DNA of 64,000 bases from Lentzea sp. NBRC 105346 (lineage in GTDB: Bacteria > Actinomycetota > Actinomycetes > Mycobacteriales > Pseudonocardiaceae), in contig NZ_BSTQ01000015.1 of NCBI RefSeq assembly GCF_030269605.1, positions 217,226 to 281,225 on the forward strand, given 5' to 3'. Shown one piece after another: positions 40,850 to 49,048 of this stretch. Each line of letters opens with the position of its first letter. Within the stretch, counting starts at the first letter, position 1. Position numbers and translations under genes: made by a program. Under the pieces are notes generated by a model. The model ran no database searches and was not told where the DNA came from. It worked only from the letters and a program-made list of their open reading frames with translations.

Positions 40850-42088
40850 ATGCGGGGGGTGACCGTAAGGGATCAGCGCGCGTTCACGAACCTGTGGGCG
40901 GGCCACACAGTCGGGCAGTTGGGCACTTTCGTCGGTCAGACCGTGGTGCCGCTGCTCGCGGCGACGGCGCTGGCGGCGACGCCGCTGCAGATGGGGTTGT
41001 TGACCGCGGCGGGCACGGCAGCGTTCCTGCTCGTCGGGCTCCCCGCTGGCGTCTGGGTGGACCACCTGCGGAGACGGCCGTTGATGGTCGGTGCCGATCT
41101 GGCCCGCGCGGTGCTGCTGCTGACCGTCCCGGTGTGCTGGTGGCTGGATGTGCTGACCTTCGCCCAGCTCCTCGTCGTCGCGCTGCTCGTCAGTGTGAGC
41201 ACGGTGTTCTTCGATGTCGCGTCCCAGTCCTACCTGCCGTCGGTGGTGGGACGAGCCAACCTCGTCTCGGGCAACAGCAGACTGCAGTCGAGCATGTCCG
41301 TGGCCGAGGTCGTCGGGCCGGGCGCGGGCGGTGGCCTGACCCAGCTGGTGGGCGCCGCGGGCGCGGCACTGACCACCAGCCTCGGCTACCTCGTGTCGGC
41401 GATCTTCCTGCTGCGAATCAACGTGCCGGAGTCGCCGCCAGCCCCGCGCGGTCACGTCCGGCTGCGGACCAAGGTCGCCGAGGGGCTGCGGTTCGTGTTC
41501 GCCGACCGGACCCTGCGCGCGATCATGATGTGCACCGGCATGAGCAACCTCGCGTGGGCGATGCTGGTTTCGGCCCAGATCCTGTTCCTGACCCGGGATC
41601 TCGCGTTGCCCGCCTGGGCGGTGGGTGTCGTGCTGGCGGCCGGCGGCGTCGGCGGCGTGCTCGGTGCGCTCACCGCGGAACGCTGTGCCCGCAGGCTCGG
41701 TCACGTCCGCACGCTGTGGCTGGTGCCGCTGGTCACGTGGCCGGCCGCGCTGCTCGTTCCGCTGGCCGGGCCGGGCTGGCTGATCGGGCTGTTCGTCGTC
41801 GGGCTTTGCATCCGTGGTTTCGGGTTCAACGTGTTCAACGTGGCCCAGGTCAGCTACCGGCAGGTGATCTGCCCCGACCGGCTGCTGGGGCGGATGAACG
41901 CCAGCGTCCGGTTCGTGGTGTGGGGGGCGATGCCGCTCGGCGGTCTGCTGGGCGGTCTGCTGGGGACGTGGATCGGTGTCCGCGCCACGCTCTGGGTGTG
42001 CTGTGTGGCGATGGTGGCGGCCCTGCTGCCGTTGCTGCTGTCACCGCTGGTGCGGCTCCGCGAGCTGCCCGGCGGACCAACCGGCTGA
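40850..42088 (+). CDS. MFS drug-efflux-type transporter
   Basis: 412 aa from ATG 40850, with GGGGAG about 11 nt upstream; a TTG 12 codons earlier lacks a ribosome-binding site. Twelve membrane segments are expected. Motif A is PAGVWVDHLRRRPLMVGADLARA between TM2 and TM3. The type is the enterobactin-exporter-like MFS group common in antibiotic clusters. It is convergent with, and overlaps by 48 bp, the aldo/keto reductase gene at the end of the MRYAY operon, so it is a good candidate exporter for that product. Confidence 0.9.
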   Translation: MRGVTVRDQRAFTNLWAGHTVGQLGTFVGQTVVPLLAATALAATPLQMGLLTAAGTAAFLLVGLPAGVWVDHLRRRPLMVGADLARAVLLLTVPVCWWLDVLTFAQLLVVALLVSVSTVFFDVASQSYLPSVVGRANLVSGNSRLQSSMSVAEVVGPGAGGGLTQLVGAAGAALTTSLGYLVSAIFLLRINVPESPPAPRGHVRLRTKVAEGLRFVFADRTLRAIMMCTGMSNLAWAMLVSAQILFLTRDLALPAWAVGVVLAAGGVGGVLGALTAERCARRLGHVRTLWLVPLVTWPAALLVPLAGPGWLIGLFVVGLCIRGFGFNVFNVAQVSYRQVICPDRLLGRMNASVRFVVWGAMPLGGLLGGLLGTWIGVRATLWVCCVAMVAALLPLLLSPLVRLRELPGGPTG

Positions 42089-43066
42089 AGCGACCGGTCC
42101 CTGTCCCGCGCCCGTGTGCTCGATCGCGCGCGTGATCTCCGCGAGGTCCTCGCCGGTCAGTTCCAGGCTGAGCGCCGGCAGCCAGCCGTCCACCTGGTCC
42201 GGTGTCCGCGCGCCGACGATCGCACCCGTCACACCGGGCCAGGCGAGTGTCCACGCACAGGCGACGGGTGGCAGCCCGGCACCGTGCCGTTCGGCGACCG
42301 GCCGGAGCGCCTGCGCCAGCGCCAGATTGCTGCTGAGCCGCGCACCGCGGAAGTCGGCCACCGCGGCACGCCAGTCGTCAGCGGGCAGCGCGGCCGCCCT
42401 CGCCGCGGTGAACCCGCCGGTGAGCAGCCCGGACTGCATGGGGCTGTAGGCGAGCACACCGGTGCCGTTGTCCGCGCACCAAGGGATTTCGTATGCCGCG
42501 ACCGTCCGGTTGATCGCCGAGAACGGCGGCTGCAACGAGTCGACGTGCCCGAGTGCCTCGGCCTCGGCCAGTTGTGGGCCGCGGTGGTTCGAGAGCCCGA
42601 CCGCCCGGACCTTCCCCGCCTGCTTCAGATCCAGCAGGGTCTGCCAGTAGTCGGCCAGCGGTGTGCCGTCCTCCGGCGGGCAGTGCATTTGGTAGAGGTC
42701 GAGCCGGTCGACCCCGAGCCTGCGCAGCGACTCGTCGACCTCACGCCGGATGTTCGCGGGCTCACCGACTTTGCGCAGCGGCGCCGCGGGATCACCGGGA
42801 TCCCATATGTGGCCGCACTTCGTGAACACGTAGGGCCGATCCGCCTCGCTGAACGGTGCCAGCGCGGTGCGCACCAGCTCCTCGGACCGTCCTCTTCCGT
42901 ACACCGCGGCGGTGTCGATCCAGTTGACGCCGTGCTCGACGGCGTGGCGGATCGTCGCGACGCAGGTCGCGTCGTCCCGCTGATCCCAGCCCGCGCCGCC
43001 GAGCCCGACCCTGGTGATGCTCATGTCCGTGCGCCCGAGCGGGCGGGTGACCGCCACGCCGCTCAT
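42041..43066 (-). CDS. Aldo/keto reductase
   Basis: 341 aa; the ATG overlaps the stop of the upstream gene (ATGA). The TIM-barrel NADPH-dependent oxidoreductase motifs are present: VGLGGAGWDQ, the catalytic DTAAVYGRGRSEELV (D and Y), VFTKCGHIWD (Lys), and QMHCPPEDGTPLADYW (His). The C-terminal cofactor-binding segment is GVTGAIVGARTPDQVDGWL. It reduces carbonyls, or runs the reverse reaction. As the last gene of the operon with two P450s and a hydroxylase-like protein, it may act on a ketone or aldehyde formed by them. Confidence 0.92.
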   Translation of the reverse strand: MSGVAVTRPLGRTDMSITRVGLGGAGWDQRDDATCVATIRHAVEHGVNWIDTAAVYGRGRSEELVRTALAPFSEADRPYVFTKCGHIWDPGDPAAPLRKVGEPANIRREVDESLRRLGVDRLDLYQMHCPPEDGTPLADYWQTLLDLKQAGKVRAVGLSNHRGPQLAEAEALGHVDSLQPPFSAINRTVAAYEIPWCADNGTGVLAYSPMQSGLLTGGFTAARAAALPADDWRAAVADFRGARLSSNLALAQALRPVAERHGAGLPPVACAWTLAWPGVTGAIVGARTPDQVDGWLPALSLELTGEDLAEITRAIEHTGAGQGPVASAGWSAGQLAEPHQR

Positions 43067-44022
43067 CGGTCCGCACGCTCGGCCGGAACGCGGTACTCGT
43101 CGATAGTGCGCCCCCGCCTGGTGCGCAACGTGGCCTCGGTGGCGCCGGCGGGCAGCCGCACGGTGCGCTCCTCGCTCCAGCCCGCGAAGCGGAACTCGCC
43201 GTCGCCGAGGTGCACGAGCGCGAACCGCGCCCCTTCTGACGTCTGCAGTTCGAGCCCGCCCGGTGTCCGGATCACTACGGCCGTCTCCGTCGGTGTTCCC
43301 GGCGCGAAGACGTCATCCTGTTCCCAGTCCGCGAAGGCCTTCGGCACCGGGAAGCGGTAGAGGTGGTCGTCGAGCCGTTGGACGGGAACGGTCGGGCGCC
43401 CGTACAGGACCTCACCGTCGGTGAAGTAGCTCTGCCAGCCCGCCGGAAAGAGCGTGGCGAGGCCGGGCACCACCAGGCAGTCGATGACCAGGTGGATCCG
43501 GGTGGTCTCGCCGTTGTTCTCCACCCGGTGCTCGCGGCTGAAGTCGCCGAACCAGAACGACCCCGGCTGCCAGCGATACGTCACACCGCCGAGCACCAGC
43601 ACCGCGTCCGGGTTGGTGGTCACCGGCACGTGCAGGCGCGCGACGCCCCAGGCCGGTCCGTACTTGGTGTCGAAGTGGTCGATGCTGCGGGCGCCGGGCC
43701 CCAGTGCCATCAGCCGGACCGCACGCAGTGGTGCGGGGACGCTCCGCAGGATCTCCCTGATGAGCGGGGCCCGGTCGAGCCACTCGGTGTCGGCGAACTC
43801 CTCGGTGCCGGGCCCGCCGGGGTCGGTGCGCGTCCCGTCGCCCCCAGGGCTGCGCAATGCCAGGCAGCGCCAGTCCTCAGTGGTCGGTGGCAACGCGTCG
43901 ACGTCATAGGACTGCTGCCGTTTCCAGGTGGACGCGCGTAGTTCGGCGACTTCCGCCGCGAGGCGAACACCGTCGAAGGCAGGGCGCAGTTGTGCCGCCG
44001 CCGCGGGCATTGGCGCGCTCAT
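43063..44022 (-). CDS. Aspartyl/asparaginyl beta-hydroxylase-like Fe(II)/2-oxoglutarate enzyme
   Basis: 319 aa; its ATG overlaps the P450 stop and its own stop overlaps the aldo/keto reductase start. The double-stranded beta-helix core runs IDHFDTKYGPAWGVARLHVPVTTN, then VTYRWQPGSFWFGDFSREHRVENNGETTRIHLVIDCLV. In AspH-type enzymes the iron is held by two histidines: here the His of ARLHVP and that of REHRVEN. The Arg of TTRIHL binds 2-oxoglutarate. These enzymes hydroxylate the beta-carbon of Asp/Asn or other residues. A C-terminal segment of about 80 residues is not explained by the domain. In context it probably hydroxylates the RiPP or an intermediate. Confidence 0.85.
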   Translation of the reverse strand: MSAPMPAAAAQLRPAFDGVRLAAEVAELRASTWKRQQSYDVDALPPTTEDWRCLALRSPGGDGTRTDPGGPGTEEFADTEWLDRAPLIREILRSVPAPLRAVRLMALGPGARSIDHFDTKYGPAWGVARLHVPVTTNPDAVLVLGGVTYRWQPGSFWFGDFSREHRVENNGETTRIHLVIDCLVVPGLATLFPAGWQSYFTDGEVLYGRPTVPVQRLDDHLYRFPVPKAFADWEQDDVFAPGTPTETAVVIRTPGGLELQTSEGARFALVHLGDGEFRFAGWSEERTVRLPAGATEATLRTRRGRTIDEYRVPAERADR

Positions 44023-45179
44023 CGGATCACCACCGCGGGGAGGATCTCGAGCATTCGGATCGTGGCGGCTCGCTTGTGCGTGGCGTCGCCGGTCAGGCGC
44101 ACCGACACTCGGAGGTCGGCCAGTGTGGCCAGCAGCTCCCGCAGCAGAACGAGCGACAGCGCGGTGGCGGAGCAACCGTGCGCGCCCCGGCCGAACGCGA
44201 GGTGCGGGTTGGGCCAGCGGTCCAGCCGGAGCCGGTCGGGCTCCTCGAACTCCTCGGGGTCGTGGTTCGCGGCACCGACCATCGCAAGGACCGCCTGGCC
44301 CCTGCGGATCCGAACCCCGGACAGGGTCGTGTCCGCCACGGCCAGCCGGGTGGTCCCCTGGGACGGGGACTCGTACCGCAGCAGCTCGTGCGCGGCCCGG
44401 TCGAACGCAGCCGAGTCGGTCAGCCGTCGCAGCATGGTCTCGTCGCGGCCGACCGCGTACATGGTCGTGCCGAGCGCGGAGGGCAGTGAGGTGAACGCGT
44501 TGGCGACGAGGGTGCGCACCGAGTTGACCACGATCCGCGGGTCGAGGCCCGCCTCGTCGGCCCGGTCCATCATCGCGCGCAGGGGCTGGTCCGGTTTCGC
44601 CTCGGCCACCCAGGTCTCGATCAGCGCCGCCAGCTCGCGGTGCGCGCGCCTGCCCGGCTCGTGCGCGGCGGGTACCAGTCCGGCGTCCATCGCGTAGTGG
44701 ATGGCCTGCCCCATCGACCGGATCTCCGGCGTGTCCAGCGGCGGGATCTGCAGCACCTCGGACAGGAACCAGCACGCGAGCGGCTCGGTGAAAGCAGTGA
44801 TCAGGTTCGTCGGCTCACCGGCCAGCGCGTCGAGGCGCCGGTCCACCTCGGCCCGGATCCGCGCCGGCAGTTCGGTGGTGGCGGCGTGCCGCAGCGTGGT
44901 TCCCAGCTCCCGGTAGAGGGGCGTGTGCTCCGGCGGGTCCAACGAGTGCACGTTCAACGCCGCGTCGGGCACCGTGTCACCGCCGCGGCGCCAGTCGGCG
45001 GCGAACGTCTCGTGTTCGACGAGCACGCGCTTGCACTCGCGGTACGAGGTGACCACCCAGCAGTCCATCAGTTCGCTCCACTGTGGAGCGCCGGTCGCGC
45101 GCATCGCGGCGTACACGGGGTACGGGTCACGCAGGGTGTCGGGGTCGAGAGGGTTGAACGAGACTGCGAGGCCGGTCAT
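44019..45179 (-). CDS. Cytochrome P450, second of the MRYAY operon, non-canonical motifs
   Basis: 386 aa from ATG 45179, overlapping the stop of the first P450 (ATGA). The K-helix ExxR is HELLRYESP and the heme loop is LAFGRGAHGCSATALSL, with Cys followed by Ser-Ala instead of x-Gly. The I-helix segment VRTLVANAFTSLPSALG lacks the usual Ala-Gly-x-(Asp/Glu)-Thr oxygen-activating group. These changes are seen in P450s that couple radicals rather than hydroxylate, though the heme thiolate is kept. It is about 35-40% similar by eye to its neighbour in the substrate-recognition helices (WRRGG/WRRAG, LDPPEH), so both probably act on the same peptide. Confidence 0.92.
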   Translation of the reverse strand: MTGLAVSFNPLDPDTLRDPYPVYAAMRATGAPQWSELMDCWVVTSYRECKRVLVEHETFAADWRRGGDTVPDAALNVHSLDPPEHTPLYRELGTTLRHAATTELPARIRAEVDRRLDALAGEPTNLITAFTEPLACWFLSEVLQIPPLDTPEIRSMGQAIHYAMDAGLVPAAHEPGRRAHRELAALIETWVAEAKPDQPLRAMMDRADEAGLDPRIVVNSVRTLVANAFTSLPSALGTTMYAVGRDETMLRRLTDSAAFDRAAHELLRYESPSQGTTRLAVADTTLSGVRIRRGQAVLAMVGAANHDPEEFEEPDRLRLDRWPNPHLAFGRGAHGCSATALSLVLLRELLATLADLRVSVRLTGDATHKRAATIRMLEILPAVVIR

Positions 45180-46345
45180 GGGTACGGGCTCCAGGTTTCG
45201 GTGTGGACGACGGGTAGACGGTCCGGGTAGCGCAAGGTGGCCCTGGGCACCCGTTCCGGGTCGCCGGCGAGCCGCAGCCAGGCGGAGCCGCGCCATAGCC
45301 CTCTGATGAGCGCGCGCAACACGATTCGGGCGAGCATCGCGCCGGAACAGCTGTGCGGCCCCCAGCCCAGGGCCAGGTGCTGGTTGGGCCTGCGGTCCAG
45401 CACGAGGTCGTCCGGCCTCGGGAACCGCTGGGGATCGCGGTTCGCGGCGGCGAACAGCGGCAACACCAGCTGTCCGCGCCTGACCCCGACCTCGCCGATC
45501 GTGACGTCCTCGACGCAGGCCCTGCTGGTTCCCTGCACCGGGCCGTCGTAGCGCATCAGTTCGTCCACACCGGACTCGAGCAGCTCCGGGTCACGCATCC
45601 GTTGCTGTGCTTCGGGATCGTGCAGCAGGGCCAGCACGGCGTTGGCCGCCGCGCCCACCGTCGTGCTGAACCCGGCCAGGAACAGCACCCTGGCGCTGTT
45701 CCAGACCGCTTCCTGCGACACGTCGATCGCGTCCGCGCCGGCCAGCACCTGGGCCAGCAACCCGCCGTCTCCTGACCCCGCGAACCAGCCCGCGATCAGG
45801 TCGTTCAGCTCCGCGCGGGCGGCCATCGCGGGCTCCAGCACCTCCGGCAGCAGGCCGGCGTCCATCCCGCGGACCAGGGCGTCCGCGAGCGGCGCGAACG
45901 TGTGCGCCGGCGGCGGATCGATGCCGAGCAGCGCGCACACGGCGTCGAGCGCGACCGGCCGGGCCACGTCGGCGGTGAAGTCGAAGGCGGCACCAGGAGC
46001 CAGGCCGGCCACGATCGACTCGGTGAGGGCGAGCGCCCGCCGGCCGATGGCGGTCAGGTCCCGCGCGCGAAATGCGGTGGTGAACAACCGGCGAATCGGC
46101 ACGTGTTCGGGCGGGTCGAGCTCCTGCATGCTCGCGACCGGCCCGACCTCGTCGAATCCCGCGCGGCGCCAGTCCGAGGCGAAAATATCCGTGTTGCTCA
46201 GGACGGAACGGCAGTCTTCGTACCTGGTCAACACCCACGACCCCAGTCGTTCGCTCCAAAAAACCGGTTCGGATTCCCGGAGTTTCGCATACGTCGAAAA
46301 GGGGTCACTGATCATCGATGGGGACAGCGGATCGAAGTCCGGCAC
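45176..46345 (-). CDS. Cytochrome P450, probable biarylitide-type cross-linking enzyme
   Basis: 389 aa from GTG 46345, selected because GGAGG lies 5 nt upstream; longer frames run through the pentapeptide gene in another frame. ExxR is VDELMRYDGP, the heme loop is LALGWGPHSCSGAMLARI, and the I-helix is LFLAGFSTTVGAAANAV with Ser in place of the acidic residue. By position, 68 nt after the MRYAY gene and separated by a hairpin, it corresponds to BytO, which makes the aryl cross-link in biarylitides. Electrons must come from ferredoxins encoded elsewhere. The stop overlaps the second P450 start. Confidence 0.93.
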   Translation of the reverse strand: MPDFDPLSPSMISDPFSTYAKLRESEPVFWSERLGSWVLTRYEDCRSVLSNTDIFASDWRRAGFDEVGPVASMQELDPPEHVPIRRLFTTAFRARDLTAIGRRALALTESIVAGLAPGAAFDFTADVARPVALDAVCALLGIDPPPAHTFAPLADALVRGMDAGLLPEVLEPAMAARAELNDLIAGWFAGSGDGGLLAQVLAGADAIDVSQEAVWNSARVLFLAGFSTTVGAAANAVLALLHDPEAQQRMRDPELLESGVDELMRYDGPVQGTSRACVEDVTIGEVGVRRGQLVLPLFAAANRDPQRFPRPDDLVLDRRPNQHLALGWGPHSCSGAMLARIVLRALIRGLWRGSAWLRLAGDPERVPRATLRYPDRLPVVHTETWSPYP

Positions 46346-46372
46346 GTAGACCTCCGGAATAATCGTCGTGAT

Positions 46373-46406
46373 GTGGTGGCCCGGACCACCCGGCCCGGGC
46401 CACCGC
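46373..46406 (-). terminator. Hairpin between pentapeptide gene and P450
   Basis: GGTGGCCCGG (46375-46384) and CCGGGCCACC (46395-46404) are perfect complements around a 10-nt loop, extended by two pairs on the outside. No T-run follows, so it may be an attenuator or an mRNA-stabilising element that raises precursor over enzyme, a familiar arrangement in RiPP operons. Confidence 0.7.
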
Positions 46407-46413
46407 GCGGCAA

Positions 46414-46431
46414 TCAGTACGCGTAACGCAT
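46414..46431 (-). CDS. Pentapeptide RiPP precursor MRYAY
   Basis: Eighteen bases, ATG to TGA, encode Met-Arg-Tyr-Ala-Tyr. A purine-rich sequence with AGGAAAGGGGGG lies 4 nt upstream, a strong ribosome-binding site for so short a gene, and a P450 gene follows after a hairpin. Biarylitide loci consist of a bytA gene for MRYYH, with only five codons, and the P450 bytO, which joins the aromatic residues at positions 3 and 5. Here position 3 is Tyr and position 5 is Tyr, so a Tyr-Tyr biaryl or diaryl ether in Tyr-Ala-Tyr is expected. Such a short frame can occur by chance, but start context, MRY prefix, aromatic spacing and adjacent P450 all agree. Confidence 0.8.
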   Translation of the reverse strand: MRYAY

Positions 46432-46961
46432 GACACCCCCCTTTCCTGGCGCGCCATCGCGGGTTGCGAACAGCACAAACCCGCAGGTCACAGCCACAGT
46501 TGTCGGTACATTCGGCTATGTGTCGGCAACCGGAGGTCATAACGGGAAGAGAATGCCGCTATGCGGCAGAACAGGACAGGCGCACCCGGAAGCGGGCACT
46601 GCCCAGATTCCCGAATAACGACGACTCGGAGCCCCCAGCCCCCTTGCGTCCGACTATTCAAACAGTCGTCGCTTCTTCCCCAGAACTCGAACGTACAAGT
46701 GGTCAACGGCCAACGCAAGCGACGTCATCGACGATCTTGACGTTCACCCGTCCGGAGCAATGATTTCGCCTCGCGATCAGCTGATGAATGCGGAGAGTCA
46801 ACAATGGCATGATGCAAATGAACTCGGCATTGAATTGTCCTCGTCCACCGGAACAGCGCGCCTACCTGCCGCGCACCTGCCCTCGGCGGTGCCGCCGCAC
46901 TAGGCTCGCGTGCAGACGGGTCGGCGCGGATCCGCCGGCCCCGCGGAGGAGGGCATTCCCG
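46432..46961. other. Divergent promoter region between MRYAY operon and paaZ
   Basis: 530 bp. It contains the palindrome TGCCGC-TAT-GCGGCA at 46554-46568, a possible operator, and the promoter-like sequence at 46737-46764. Longer frames here are not backed by ribosome-binding sites. One frame open upstream of the first P450 from 46540 is Cys-rich (MTSGCRHIAECTDNCGC) but has no ribosome-binding site. Confidence 0.5.
46737..46764 (+). promoter_or_regulatory. Possible sigma-70-type promoter of paaZ
   Basis: TTGACG at 46737-46742 and AATGAT at 46759-46764 with 16-nt spacing, the same two hexamers as at 199-228. It would give a 5' untranslated region of about 190 nt. Confidence 0.35.
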
Positions 46962-48977
46962 ATGAGCATGTTGCGGAGCTACGTCTCCGGGCGCTGGCAC
47001 ACCCCGGACGTCGAGGGCGCGCCGTTGCACGATGCCGTGACCGGCGAGGAGATCGCGCGGATCTCGTCCGCGGGCATCGACATGGGGGACGCGCTGCGCT
47101 GGGGACGCGAGGTCGGCGGGCCCGCGCTGCGCGAGCTGACGTTCCACCAGCGCGCGCAGCTGCTCAAGGCGCTCGGCCTGTACCTCAAGGAGCACAAGGA
47201 CGAGCTGTACGCGCTGTCGTACCGCACGGGCGCGACGAAGACCGACTCGTGGATCGACATCGACGGCGGCTTCGGCGTGCTGCTCGGGTACGCCTCGAAG
47301 GCCAAGCGGGAGCTGCCGAACGACAAGGTGTACGTCGACGGCAACCTCGAGCCCCTCGGGCGCGGCGGCACGTTCGTCGGCCAGCACATCTGCACCCCGC
47401 TGCGAGGCGTCGCGGTGCAGATCAACGCGTTCAACTTCCCGATGTGGGGGCCGCTGGAGAAGTTCGCCCCCGCGTTCATCGCCGGCGTGCCGTCGCTGAT
47501 CAAGCCCGCGTCGCAGACCGCGTACGTCACGGAGAAGCTGGTCGAGCTGATGCTCGCCTCCGGGCTGCTCCCGGAGGGCTCGCTGCAGCTCGTCTCTGGC
47601 TCGGCCGGTGACCTGCTGGACCACCTCACCGAGCAGGACCTCGTCGGCTTCACCGGCTCGGCGTCCACCGCGCAGCACCTGCGCACGCACCAGGCCGTGA
47701 TCCGGTCCTCCGTGCGGTTCAACGCCGAGGCCGACTCGCTGAACTGCTCGATCCTCGGCCCGGACGCGGTCGCGGGCACGCCCGAGTTCGACCTGTTCGT
47801 CGACCAGCTGGTCAGCGAGATGACGGTCAAGGCCGGCCAGAAGTGCACCGCGATCCGGCGCGCGCTCGTGCCGTCGAACCTGCTCGACGACGTTGCCGAG
47901 GCGGCCCGCGAGAAGCTCGCGCGGGTCGTGATCGGCAACCCGGCGAACCGCGAGACCAAGATGGGCGCGCTGGCCGGGCTCGAGCAGCGGGAGGAGGTCC
48001 GCCGGTCGCTGAAGGCGTTGCTGGAGAACGCTTCCGTCGTCTACGACGAGTCGTCCTTTGTGGACGTCGACGCCGAACGCGGCGCCTTCATGTCGCCGAC
48101 GCTGCTCAAGGCGGCCGCCGACGCCGTGCAGCCGCACGAGGTCGAGGCGTTCGGGCCGGTGTCGACGCTGCTGCCGTATGACTCGCCTTCGGACGCCGTC
48201 GCGCTGGCCGTGCGCGGCGCCGGGTCCCTGGTCGGCTCGGTGGTCACGCACGACGCGGACTTCGCGCGGGACGTGGTGATCGGTGTCGCGCCGTGGCACG
48301 GCCGCATCCTGGTGCTGGACCGCGACGACGCCGGTGAGTCGACGGGCCACGGCTCGCCGCTGCCGATGCTCGTGCACGGCGGCCCCGGCCGCGCCGGTGG
48401 CGGCGAGGAGATGGGCGGCATGCGCGGCGTGCTGCACCACATGCAGCGCACCGCCGTACAGGGCAGCCCCCGCGTGCTCGGTGCGGTGACGAACCGCTGG
48501 GTCACCGGCGCCCCGCGCAACACCGAGGACGTGCACCCGTTCCGCAAGACGCTCGAGACCCTGCGCCTGGGTGACACGGTCGTCGCGGGCCCGCGCACGG
48601 TGACGATGGCCGACATCGAGCACTTCGCCGAGTTCACCGGCGACACCTTCTACGCGCACATGGACGAGGAGGCGGCCGCGGCGAACCCGTTCTTCGGCGG
48701 TCGCGTCGCGCACGGCTACCTCGTGGTGTCGTTCGCCGCGGGCCTGTTCGTCTCGCCCGAGCCCGGCCCGGTGCTGGCGAACTACGGCCTGGAGAACCTG
48801 CGGTTCCTCACGCCCACGTTCCCCGGCGACGAGCTGACCGTGACGCTCACCGTCAAGCAGATCACGCCGCGCGAGGACCAGGACTACGGCGAGGTCCGCT
48901 GGGACGCCGACGTCGCGAACCAGAAGGGCGAGTCGGTCGCGCGGTACGACGTGCTCACGCTGGTCTCGAAGAGGTGA
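46962..48977 (+). CDS. paaZ: Bifunctional aldehyde dehydrogenase/enoyl-CoA hydratase PaaZ
   Basis: 671 aa from ATG 46962 with GGAGGAGGG 9 nt upstream. The N-terminal aldehyde dehydrogenase part (to about residue 520) has GVAVQINAFNFPMWGPLEKFAPAF, FTGSASTAQHL and the catalytic Cys in VKAGQKCTAIRRA. The C-terminal MaoC hot-dog domain has FAEFTGDTFYAHMDEEAAAANPFFGGRVAHGYLVVSFAAGLFV with the catalytic Asp/His pair. PaaZ opens the oxepin-CoA ring in phenylacetate degradation and oxidises the resulting aldehyde. No other paa gene is adjacent, so it stands alone here; a related ring-cleavage role is possible. Confidence 0.95.
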   Translation: MSMLRSYVSGRWHTPDVEGAPLHDAVTGEEIARISSAGIDMGDALRWGREVGGPALRELTFHQRAQLLKALGLYLKEHKDELYALSYRTGATKTDSWIDIDGGFGVLLGYASKAKRELPNDKVYVDGNLEPLGRGGTFVGQHICTPLRGVAVQINAFNFPMWGPLEKFAPAFIAGVPSLIKPASQTAYVTEKLVELMLASGLLPEGSLQLVSGSAGDLLDHLTEQDLVGFTGSASTAQHLRTHQAVIRSSVRFNAEADSLNCSILGPDAVAGTPEFDLFVDQLVSEMTVKAGQKCTAIRRALVPSNLLDDVAEAAREKLARVVIGNPANRETKMGALAGLEQREEVRRSLKALLENASVVYDESSFVDVDAERGAFMSPTLLKAAADAVQPHEVEAFGPVSTLLPYDSPSDAVALAVRGAGSLVGSVVTHDADFARDVVIGVAPWHGRILVLDRDDAGESTGHGSPLPMLVHGGPGRAGGGEEMGGMRGVLHHMQRTAVQGSPRVLGAVTNRWVTGAPRNTEDVHPFRKTLETLRLGDTVVAGPRTVTMADIEHFAEFTGDTFYAHMDEEAAAANPFFGGRVAHGYLVVSFAAGLFVSPEPGPVLANYGLENLRFLTPTFPGDELTVTLTVKQITPREDQDYGEVRWDADVANQKGESVARYDVLTLVSKR

Positions 48978-48985
48978 TCTCTCCG

Positions 48986-49038
48986 TTCGACTGAACAGCG
49001 CGCTCGCGGGTACTCCAGGGGCGTGCTGTTCAGTCGAA
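48986..49038. promoter_or_regulatory. 14-bp inverted repeat before the hemerythrin gene
   Basis: TTCGACTGAACAGC (48986-48999) and GCTGTTCAGTCGAA (49025-49038) are perfect complements 25 nt apart. The second arm ends just before the GGGAG ribosome-binding sequence of the hemerythrin gene, so it may serve as paaZ terminator, operator or a fold that controls translation. Confidence 0.6.
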
Positions 49039-49048
49039 GGGAGCCATC

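Noticed and set aside
46432..46540. Cys-rich N-terminal extension of the first P450 (MTSGCRHIAECTDNCGC...)
   Set aside because: It would cover the pentapeptide gene in another frame, lacks a ribosome-binding site, and P450 homology begins only at VPDFDPLSPS, where GTG 46345 has GGAGG.
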